DNA of 23,129 nucleotides. Origin: an uncultured Bacteroidales bacterium (GTDB lineage Bacteria > Bacteroidota > Bacteroidia > Bacteroidales > Paludibacteraceae). The position numbers and the translations under genes were made by a program. The notes beneath the pieces were generated by a model, which made no database searches, was not told the DNA's origin, and saw only the letters and a program-made list of their open reading frames with translations. The first letter of the stretch is position 1. Every line of letters starts with the position of its first letter. This document shows positions 1 to 6,560 of this stretch, one piece after another. The stretch lies in the NCBI GenBank assembly GCA_902799875.1, contig CADCCH010000037.1, forward strand, positions 1-23,129. Direction: 5' to 3'.

Positions 1-27
1 AACAGAGCTTTACTTTGGGGACCCCAG

Positions 28-52
28 GAGACCCGCACGGGTCTCTTTTTTT
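28..52 (+). terminator. Rho-independent terminator of an upstream off-window gene
   Basis: A perfect 7-bp stem GAGACCC/GGGTCTC (28-34 and 39-45) with a GCAC loop is followed by seven T (46-52). This is a classic intrinsic terminator for a + strand transcript that ends left of the window. It separates that transcript from the promoter at 72-103. Confidence 0.85.
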
Positions 53-71
53 GTATAAATTTATACAAATA

Positions 72-103
72 TTTGCATATTTCATTTTTTTTTCGTACTT
101 TTG
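72..103 (+). promoter_or_regulatory. Bacteroidota sigma-ABfr promoter of the AsmA-like gene/mtaB operon
   Basis: TTTG (-33) at 72-75, a 20-nt spacer and TACTTTTG (-7, consensus TAnnTTTG) at 96-103 followed by CAG. Transcription should start near 110. This places the ATG at 127 about 17 nt into the message and rules out the upstream in-frame ATG at 73, which lies inside the promoter. Confidence 0.85.
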
Positions 104-126
104 CAGCCGCAAAGGTTTTTTGCATT

Positions 127-1758
127 ATGAAAAAAGGAACGAAAATCACATTGTGGGTCGTAGGATCGTTCGTGGCCCTGTGCGTGGTAGCGGTGATGTG
201 TGCTGATATCATCGCATCGTATGTCGTCCGCAGAGAAGTACGTAATGCATTTGCACAAATGCCGGAAGTAAAAGCCGAAGTGGGTGGTATCTTCCTCCAT
301 CTGCTGAGCGGTTCGGCTATCGTGAAGGACATTACGTTCTGCACGAACAACCTGTCGTTGGAAGATACGATCGGTCGGCAGGAACCGGGGCTGGCGCTGC
401 ATATTCCTACGATTGCCGTTTGGAACATCAAGTACAAAGAACTGCTGCGTCACAAGCATCTGGATTTTCAAAAACTCGCCATCGATGACCTCGAAGTACT
501 GCTCTATATGGACGAGCAGCATCCGGAGAGTCTGATGCCTTATATCCCGAAGGATACAACCCTCGAGAAAGCGCCTATGTGGCTGCGTCAGATCACGGCA
601 CGGCGTATCGATATCGACGACTTATCGGCACGCTTGATCAGTACGACCTCGCCGCTGATGGTCCATTCGGAGGATTTGTCGGTCGATGTACGGGATATCG
701 TATATTGTTTCGAGGACTCTACCCTGCACTACAACGACTCCGTTTATGACCTTTGTCTGGAAGCGCTGCATCTGGCGACGCCGGACGGTCTGATGGCGAT
801 CGAGGCCCATGAGTTGCAGACCCGCAACGCCGGTCCGCTGAGTCTGGGTTATACGCGTGTACAGAACATTGTAGATCCGCAGAAGATGGCCGACAAAGCC
901 CGTGAGCCGATCACGTGGATCGACATGGAGCTGAACGGTCTGAGTACCTCGGCGATCAATCCGATACGCAAGGCGCTGCAAGCCGATTACACACTGGACT
1001 CGCTCCATGCGGATGTACGCCGCATGCACGTTTGCCGCGATGAGCGTTATGCTCCCAAGCGCCCGTTTGAGACGCCGCAGGAGTTCATGATGAAGATACC
1101 GGTAGAGTTCACCGTTCGTCACGCTAATGCGTATGTACGCGCAATCGATATTTATTTCTTCAGCACGCTGGTTAACTGCGGCGAGATGCACCTCAAGAAA
1201 GCACACGGTCAGACGTCTAACATCACCAACCGCCCCGGTGCCGTTTGGAAAAACCGCATGTCTGCGCCCTTCGGAAAGGAAGGTCAGATGACAGCCCAAT
1301 TCAACATGCACATGAACCGTGCCTCCGAGTTCGAAGCCAAGATAGACGGCAAGCATATCGAGACGCACGACATCAACTCGTTCGTCCGTCCGCTGGTAGG
1401 TATCACCTGCGAGTGCCATATCGACCATTTAGATGCCGAATACAAGGGCGACAAGACCATCGCAAAGGGAGAGTTCTGCATGGAGTACCACGGTTTGAAG
1501 ATCCAGGTTCACAAAGAAGACAATATCCCCTATAAGATCGTGACCAAGAACGCCGACACCTTCACCACACTCGCCAACAGTCTTATCCCCAAGAGCAATC
1601 CGACGGCGGTCGATATCGCCCCGAGGAGGTACCAGGTCGCATGGAAACGGGACGAGTGGAAACCCTACCCGCTGTATGTATTCGGTCCTTGTATCGATGG
1701 TATCAAAGAGACCATGCTGCCGGGTCTGTACGTGCACAAGCAAGCCAAGTATAAATGA
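127..1758 (+). CDS. AsmA-like membrane-anchored protein (hypothetical)
   Basis: 543 residues from the ATG at 127, chosen because the promoter -7 element lies at 96-103 and a longer in-frame start at 73 would be upstream of transcription. One N-terminal membrane segment (about residues 6-29) follows a short basic stretch (MKKGTK). The rest is soluble and has the alternating beta-strand character of AsmA/DUF748-type periplasmic proteins, but I see no diagnostic motif, so the family call is an inference from architecture. Such proteins are usually linked to envelope or lipid-transport homeostasis. Its TGA stop overlaps the mtaB start (ATGA at 1755-1758), so the two are translationally coupled. 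An unrelated anchored beta-rich protein remains possible. Confidence 0.6.
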   Translation: MKKGTKITLWVVGSFVALCVVAVMCADIIASYVVRREVRNAFAQMPEVKAEVGGIFLHLLSGSAIVKDITFCTNNLSLEDTIGRQEPGLALHIPTIAVWNIKYKELLRHKHLDFQKLAIDDLEVLLYMDEQHPESLMPYIPKDTTLEKAPMWLRQITARRIDIDDLSARLISTTSPLMVHSEDLSVDVRDIVYCFEDSTLHYNDSVYDLCLEALHLATPDGLMAIEAHELQTRNAGPLSLGYTRVQNIVDPQKMADKAREPITWIDMELNGLSTSAINPIRKALQADYTLDSLHADVRRMHVCRDERYAPKRPFETPQEFMMKIPVEFTVRHANAYVRAIDIYFFSTLVNCGEMHLKKAHGQTSNITNRPGAVWKNRMSAPFGKEGQMTAQFNMHMNRASEFEAKIDGKHIETHDINSFVRPLVGITCECHIDHLDAEYKGDKTIAKGEFCMEYHGLKIQVHKEDNIPYKIVTKNADTFTTLANSLIPKSNPTAVDIAPRRYQVAWKRDEWKPYPLYVFGPCIDGIKETMLPGLYVHKQAKYK

Positions 1759-3059
1759 AAATAGCGTTTACCACCTTAGGTTGCAAGCTCAATTTTGCAG
1801 AGTCCAGCGCATTAGGCAAAGCCCTGATCGCACGCGGACATACGCGTGCTCAAAAAGGCGAAGAGGCGGATATCTGCATCATCAACACCTGCTCCGTGAC
1901 CGATGCTGCCGATCATAAAGACCGGCAGATGATTCATCGTATCCGGCGACAGAACCCGAATGCAATCCTGATCGTCACCGGCTGCTACGCCCAACTCAAA
2001 CCCGATGAAATCGCACAGATTGAGGGGGTTGATTTTGTGCTCGGGCAGAACGAGAAGTTCAATCTGGAGGCGTTTGTTGAGCAACTCGAGATCTCGAGAT
2101 CACGAGATCACGTGATCACGAAAGTGCAGACTTCTCCGATCCGTGAGATCGACGATTTTCACGGGGCGTACAGCAAAGATGACCGTACCCGCTGTTTTCT
2201 AAAAGTACAGGACGGTTGTAACTATTTCTGCTCCTATTGCACGATCCCCTTAGCCCGCGGCAAGAGTCGCAATCCGTCCATTCAGACGCTGGTTCAGCAG
2301 GCGCAGGAAGCCATCGACGGCGGGGCGAAAGAACTGATCTTATCGGGCGTGAACATCGGTGATTTCGGTAGGAGCACGAACGAACGCTTTATTGATCTGG
2401 TTCGTGCATTAGACGGTCTGAACGGCGATTATCGGGTACGTATCTCGAGCTGCGAACCGAATCTTTTATCCGATGAAATCATTGATTTTGTAGCTACCAG
2501 TGCGCATTTTGCGCCGCATTTTCATATTCCGCTGCAATCGGGCAGTAATACGGTGCTCAAGATCATGGGACGCCGTTACACGCGTGAGCTCTTTGCCGAG
2601 CGCGTGGCACATATCAAAGCCGTGATGCCCCATGCTTTCATCGGCGTGGACTGCATGGTCGGTGTACGCGGCGAGACAGCTGCCTGCTGGGCAGATTATA
2701 TCGATTTCATCGAACAATTGCCGGTTAGCCAGTTGCATGTATTCACCTACTCCGAACGCGCCAACACGCGAATGTTAGAGATGGACCTGGAGATTGTGCC
2801 GCAGAAAGAACGCGAACGCCGCAGCAAACAGTTGCACGCTATCTCGGCACAAAAAACCCTGACGTTCTATAAAGAACATCAGGGATATGAAGCAACCGTG
2901 CTCTGGGAGTCCGCCAAAAAAGACGGACAGATGTTCGGCTTTACGGAGAACTACATCAAAGTGAGCTGTCCGTACGACCGTTCGAAAGTGAACACGTTTG
3001 AGCGCATAAGCGTGCAGCATCCGGATTCGGCAGACATTCCAACCGATACACAGGACTGA
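1755..3059 (+). CDS. mtaB: tRNA (N6-threonylcarbamoyladenosine(37)-C2)-methylthiotransferase MtaB
   Basis: 434 residues. The UPF0004 domain carries Cys10, Cys46 (NTCS) and Cys77 (TGCY), which bind one 4Fe-4S cluster. The radical-SAM cluster motif C-x3-C-x2-C is at Cys155/159/162 (CNYFCSYC), and a TRAM-like C-terminal region follows. The enzyme converts t6A37 to ms2t6A37 in tRNAs decoding ANN codons, using SAM and a sulfur donor. The LGCKLN start and length fit MtaB rather than MiaB or RimO. The start overlaps the previous stop (ATGA). Two oddities: residues about 113-123, between the two Fe-S domains, are encoded by an octamer repeat array (2091-2122), and the last 104 bp overlap the convergent P-loop kinase gene on the other strand. 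Confidence 0.93.
   Translation: MKIAFTTLGCKLNFAESSALGKALIARGHTRAQKGEEADICIINTCSVTDAADHKDRQMIHRIRRQNPNAILIVTGCYAQLKPDEIAQIEGVDFVLGQNEKFNLEAFVEQLEISRSRDHVITKVQTSPIREIDDFHGAYSKDDRTRCFLKVQDGCNYFCSYCTIPLARGKSRNPSIQTLVQQAQEAIDGGAKELILSGVNIGDFGRSTNERFIDLVRALDGLNGDYRVRISSCEPNLLSDEIIDFVATSAHFAPHFHIPLQSGSNTVLKIMGRRYTRELFAERVAHIKAVMPHAFIGVDCMVGVRGETAACWADYIDFIEQLPVSQLHVFTYSERANTRMLEMDLEIVPQKERERRSKQLHAISAQKTLTFYKEHQGYEATVLWESAKKDGQMFGFTENYIKVSCPYDRSKVNTFERISVQHPDSADIPTDTQD
2091..2122 (+). repeat. Octamer tandem array inside mtaB (ATCnCGnR family)
   Basis: Four successive octamers (ATCTCGAG, ATCACGAG, ATCACGTG, ATCACGAA) with a further half unit CTCGAG just before. They encode ISRSRDHVITK in the linker between the UPF0004 and radical-SAM domains. 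The same unit family occurs in addB at 4801-4832 and is read in the same phase there. Confidence 0.8.
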
Positions 3060-3852
3060 TTTCCAGCACTTTAGCAATCGATTCAAAAATCCGATCCATC
3101 ATCTCCGGCATGACCTTCAGTCCGCTCACGGACGCGAGGATGTACGGATAAGCCTGCGTCATCTTCAGTCGCGTGATCTTATTCTCCGGCGCTTGCGCCA
3201 GTTGAACCAAAGCCTGCACCGGTGCACTCTCGTTCTTATAACACGGTGTCTTACCGCTCCAAGGCGTACCATAGACCACTACCCTTTGATCCTCCCACAC
3301 ACGCACGGCGGGATTGTCGTCGTTGAGCAGATGCGCCTCCGGGAAAGCAGCATGCCATTGTTGCGAGTGCGTACTCTTACCGGTGCCTGAATGACCAAGG
3401 AACATATAGGCCTTGCCGTCCAGCACCGTGACGGACGAATGGAAGAGCAAGGTCGCTTTGTCTGCCGTGGCAAAAGCGTACACCAACATCGCCGCGTTAT
3501 CAATCGCAAAACGAGCTGTGGAGGCTTGCATGAACAAGTCGATGTGTTTCCAATTGGCAGAGCACCTCATCGCACAAACCGTCTCACTCTCGCGGTACAT
3601 CGACACGCAGAAGAGCCACTCGTCGGGACGTTGGTACATCTCGATACGCGGCATGTCTTCATCCGAACGGTCGGTGTAAAGCAGTTGCCAATCCTCGGTG
3701 GAGGGCACCGGTGCTTCGTGTACCTCGATGGCAAAAAGTGCCTTTTCAACAGGGTTGATCTTAAACGGAGCGTAGTTGGTTAACAACGCCAGGACTTGCT
3801 CCGGAGCTTCAATGCTGAACACGTGGTCAGCTACATTATAATACTGTTTCAT
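2956..3852 (-). CDS. HPr kinase/PEPCK-like P-loop protein
   Basis: 298 residues from the ATG at 3852, 5 nt after the addB stop. A longer reading (to 3903) would run into addB and lacks support. A clear Walker A, GHSGTGKST, lies at about residues 153-161 and an acidic NDDNPAV segment about 30 residues later. This is the arrangement of HprK-related and PEP-carboxykinase-like kinases found in many Bacteroidota and often seen near PqqD-like proteins or PF14907 nucleotidyltransferases. There is no full HprK signature or HPr-binding domain, so the substrate is unknown. It is the last gene of the addA-addB operon. Its 3' end overlaps mtaB antisense by 104 bp, and the C-terminal LECLPNPDAARLC segment looks like the usual end of this family, so both frames appear genuine. 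Confidence 0.75.
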   Translation of the reverse strand: MKQYYNVADHVFSIEAPEQVLALLTNYAPFKINPVEKALFAIEVHEAPVPSTEDWQLLYTDRSDEDMPRIEMYQRPDEWLFCVSMYRESETVCAMRCSANWKHIDLFMQASTARFAIDNAAMLVYAFATADKATLLFHSSVTVLDGKAYMFLGHSGTGKSTHSQQWHAAFPEAHLLNDDNPAVRVWEDQRVVVYGTPWSGKTPCYKNESAPVQALVQLAQAPENKITRLKMTQAYPYILASVSGLKVMPEMMDRIFESIAKVLEISPVYRLECLPNPDAARLCAQTCSLSNGRTDSSL

Positions 3853-3857
3853 AGTGC

Positions 3858-6560
3858 TTAATAAACGTTTGGCTGCCGGCCGCATAGTTGGAAGAACGGA
3901 CAATAGGACGGACAGTCGCTTTCTTCACAAAGCGGAAAATCGGTGGCAGTCAGTACCTGCTGCATCTTCGTTTGCAGGGCTTGTATAAAGGGTTCTTGTA
4001 TCTTTCTATAATCGTGTACGGTCTCATCCGCCACATCGAGCGTGGTGACGATATCGGTCAACTTATGCCGGCAGAAATACAGATGCGGCTCAATCGGTAA
4101 GCCGGTCTTCTCGTGCATCATCGCCGCATGACAGTAAATGAGCGTCTGACGGACGTAGCCCTTCTCTTCGCTCTCCATGATATCGTCCCAGGAAGCCGAC
4201 ATTTTTTTAAGATGCGTAGTATCCGTGTACCCGCCGGTCTTATAATCGACGATCCGCAGGCGTTCCGTCCCCGGCGCACCGTATATATCGAGCCGATCGA
4301 TCTTACCACCGGTCTGAATCGTTCCGATACCCGGTACTTCCACCGGGAAATAGCGCTCCTGCTCCAGCAGATAAACTTGCAGTCCCACTTTGGCATCCTC
4401 CCGATCGCGCTCCAGGACATTGCGTACGTAACCCTTGATGATGACGTTCTCGGAGACGTGTTCGTCCGGATTGTACACTTTTTCTTCCTCTTCCTCCATC
4501 GCCTTGTACGCCGCCATGAGGGCTTCCTGCAGTTTGGACTCATCGGTACGGATCGCTTCGATTTCATCGGGCTTAATCCGGGTCGGATGCGTATTGTCAC
4601 AATGCAGGAAATGCGTATATATATACTCCATTGCGTGATGGACGAAGGAACCTAAGGTGGCGGACTCAAACTGCGCCCCTTCCTCTTGCTGCGGACGCAG
4701 ATGCTCGATATACTGGTAGTAGAACGACCGCGGGCAGGTGATAAAAGCATTGAGGGCTGATGGCGAGAGTTTACGGGCATTCGTCGAAAGATAAGATTCT
4801 TTCGTGATCACGAGATCTCGTAATGACGAGATGAGGTTCTCCTCCGTTAACTCCGTGCGGGTGACGTCAAACGCATCCGAGTAGAGAATCTGCATGATAA
4901 AACGCGACATGCCGCGACTGCCACCGAGCGTATCCGGCTGACCGTGCATGAGGGTCGTATGACCCGAACGACTGAGCAGACGGAAAAAGTTATAGGCGTA
5001 GATTGTTGCCTTTTCATCGGAAGTCTGCATGTGGTACGCCTTACGCAGGTAGAAGGGAATGAACGAACTGTCGGTCTGCCGTTGCGGCAGAATACCCTCG
5101 TCCACATTGAGTAACAACAACTTATCGAAATCGAGCAAACGGGTCTCCAATACACCCATCACCTGTATATCCGTCACGGGTTCACCGTGGAAAGGCATCG
5201 TAACGCTCTCCATCGTTCGCCGCATGAGAAGCCGCAGCAACTTAAGCGTAAACGGTATCTCTCCTAATCCATCGGTGATCAGCTTGCGCATCTGGTTCGC
5301 TATCTTATGAATCTGATACTCGGACTCCAGAATGAGCAATTCTTGCCAGGAAAGGGAGATTTTTTCTTCGGTATCCCGTGATTCCGGTATCTCGGTATCC
5401 TGAACAAAGACCGCTTCCACTAAATGGTCGATGAAATCGGGATAAATGATATCTTCCGCTTTGCCTCGTGCACGGTCATACAACCACGCGATCGTGCGGG
5501 CATAGACAGCCGTATTTCGCAAGGGAAAACCTTTGGTGATATTAATCGGTTCCGGTGCCTCTTGTCCGGGCAAGATGATGGGCGGTAAAGCATATATAAC
5601 CGGTTCCAACATCGTCTCGTCGCAGATAACGACACCTACTTTCTGATTTTTAGCCGTATAGTTGTCCTGCAACCACCGATGCACGTACTGCGCTTGTGCT
5701 TCTTTCGAAACGCAAGAAATAACGGTTACATCGCGTTTTTTTGTACCCTGTTGAGGGGGTAGCACGGAACCTAAAAGACCGCTGTTGAGTTGGGCAAAGG
5801 AGAAGGCTTTGGTGTTGGTTTCAAAATCCGCCACGTAATCCCAGTAGAAGAGTGCCTGACCGTTATCGCGCAACCGTTGCATCAACTCACGTTCGACAGG
5901 AAGCAGATAATTAAAGCCCACGAAGATGAAGGTACGTCCTTTGATTTTGGCTTGAATCGCCTCACTCTCCCACTCTTCGATCACCGCACGTTGCCGCAGT
6001 CCCGCGTAGCCCTTCTGCTCCGCTTTCATCTCTGCCCGAAGGGCCGTATAGAGTTCATATAACTGATGCCAGAGTACTTCGTACTGATTCTTGATAGAAT
6101 CCCGTTCACCGCTAACCGCTAACCGCTCACCGTTAATCAATCCTCTCAATCGCTCTTCGATCTCGGGGTCAATCTTGAGTTGCTCCAGTTCATGGGCCGC
6201 AATCGTATTCTCAAAGAAATTGGGTACTTCGGACCCCCAGCCGTAGAAGAGATCCAAAGGGATCATTGGAGATTGAAGATTGGAGATTGAAGATTTTTGA
6301 TATAATTTATACAACCGTACGATGGTGAAGAGCTCGTCTTCGGCATATAGGGGACTGAGAGAATCTTGCAATTGGGTAAGCGTCTGTACCGTCGGCGCCC
6401 AAACGACCGGTGCTTTCTGCTCTTTGAGCATTTGCATCAGTTCATTCTTGAGCACGATACCGGCACGATGCGAGGGCAGCACAAGGGTAGTGCGGCTCAA
6501 CTGCTTCCCATCGATCTGTATGAGGATGGAGCGTGCTACTTGTTGCAAGAAACTATCCAT
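3858..6560 (-). CDS. addB: AddB-type Fe-S nuclease subunit (PD-(D/E)XK)
   Basis: 900 residues. It is the partner of AddA in a RecBCD-like end-processing helicase-nuclease for double-strand-break repair. The C-terminal PD-(D/E)XK nuclease has GSFVHH, GGKIDRLD and VDYK (Asp772, Lys774). A likely 4Fe-4S cluster is framed by Cys609 (ITCPRSF) and C-terminal Cys883, Cys887 and Cys893, with an extra Cys878. The N-terminus has LVLPSHRAG where a Walker A would be, so the helicase half is probably inactive as an ATPase, as in other Bacteroidota homologues. The start ATG (6558-6560) overlaps the addA stop by 8 bp. Four short tandem arrays lie inside the gene (4801-4832, 5369-5400, 6105-6139, 6265-6299), apparently in variable linkers. 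Confidence 0.88.
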   Translation of the reverse strand: MDSFLQQVARSILIQIDGKQLSRTTLVLPSHRAGIVLKNELMQMLKEQKAPVVWAPTVQTLTQLQDSLSPLYAEDELFTIVRLYKLYQKSSISNLQSPMIPLDLFYGWGSEVPNFFENTIAAHELEQLKIDPEIEERLRGLINGERLAVSGERDSIKNQYEVLWHQLYELYTALRAEMKAEQKGYAGLRQRAVIEEWESEAIQAKIKGRTFIFVGFNYLLPVERELMQRLRDNGQALFYWDYVADFETNTKAFSFAQLNSGLLGSVLPPQQGTKKRDVTVISCVSKEAQAQYVHRWLQDNYTAKNQKVGVVICDETMLEPVIYALPPIILPGQEAPEPINITKGFPLRNTAVYARTIAWLYDRARGKAEDIIYPDFIDHLVEAVFVQDTEIPESRDTEEKISLSWQELLILESEYQIHKIANQMRKLITDGLGEIPFTLKLLRLLMRRTMESVTMPFHGEPVTDIQVMGVLETRLLDFDKLLLLNVDEGILPQRQTDSSFIPFYLRKAYHMQTSDEKATIYAYNFFRLLSRSGHTTLMHGQPDTLGGSRGMSRFIMQILYSDAFDVTRTELTEENLISSLRDLVITKESYLSTNARKLSPSALNAFITCPRSFYYQYIEHLRPQQEEGAQFESATLGSFVHHAMEYIYTHFLHCDNTHPTRIKPDEIEAIRTDESKLQEALMAAYKAMEEEEEKVYNPDEHVSENVIIKGYVRNVLERDREDAKVGLQVYLLEQERYFPVEVPGIGTIQTGGKIDRLDIYGAPGTERLRIVDYKTGGYTDTTHLKKMSASWDDIMESEEKGYVRQTLIYCHAAMMHEKTGLPIEPHLYFCRHKLTDIVTTLDVADETVHDYRKIQEPFIQALQTKMQQVLTATDFPLCEESDCPSYCPFFQLCGRQPNVY
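4801..4832 (-). repeat. Octamer tandem array inside addB (same family as in mtaB)
   Basis: Four octamers read on the + strand: TTCGTGAT, CACGAGAT, CTCGTAAT, GACGAGAT. They encode LRDLVITK on the coding strand, about 20 residues before the nuclease-domain cysteine Cys609. Both this array and the one in mtaB end their coding-strand reading in CGTGATCACGAAA. Confidence 0.75.
5369..5400 (-). repeat. Octamer tandem array inside addB (CGGTATCC family)
   Basis: Four octamers: CGGTATCC, CGTGATTC, CGGTATCT, CGGTATCC, followed by TGAACAA. They encode QDTEIPESRDTE near residues 387-398. The same order of units occurs in addA at 7092-7123. Confidence 0.85.
6105..6139 (-). repeat. Heptamer tandem array inside addB (CTAACCG family)
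   Basis: Five heptamers: TTCACCG, CTAACCG, CTAACCG, CTCACCG and the degenerate TTAATCA. They encode GERLAVSGERDS near residues 141-152. Related units lie in the nucleotidyltransferase gene (13460-13487 and 13761-13781). Confidence 0.8.
6265..6299 (-). repeat. Heptamer tandem array inside addB (ATTGRAG family)
   Basis: Five heptamers: ATTGGAG, ATTGAAG, ATTGGAG, ATTGAAG, ATTTTTG. They encode KSSISNLQSPM near residues 88-99. The same unit (GATTGAA) lies at the rluB/MMPL junction, and a variant (GATTGGC) lies after rpmF. Confidence 0.85.

Noticed and set aside
73..126. Longer N-terminus of the AsmA-like protein from the ATG at 73
   Set aside because: It lies within the promoter (TTTG 72-75, TACTTTTG 96-103), so it would not be in the transcript. 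The ATG at 127 gives a normal basic N-terminus before the membrane helix.
622..1428. 268-codon open frame on the - strand inside the AsmA-like gene
   Set aside because: No domain pattern, fully antisense to a better-supported gene, and no promoter. It is a shadow frame.
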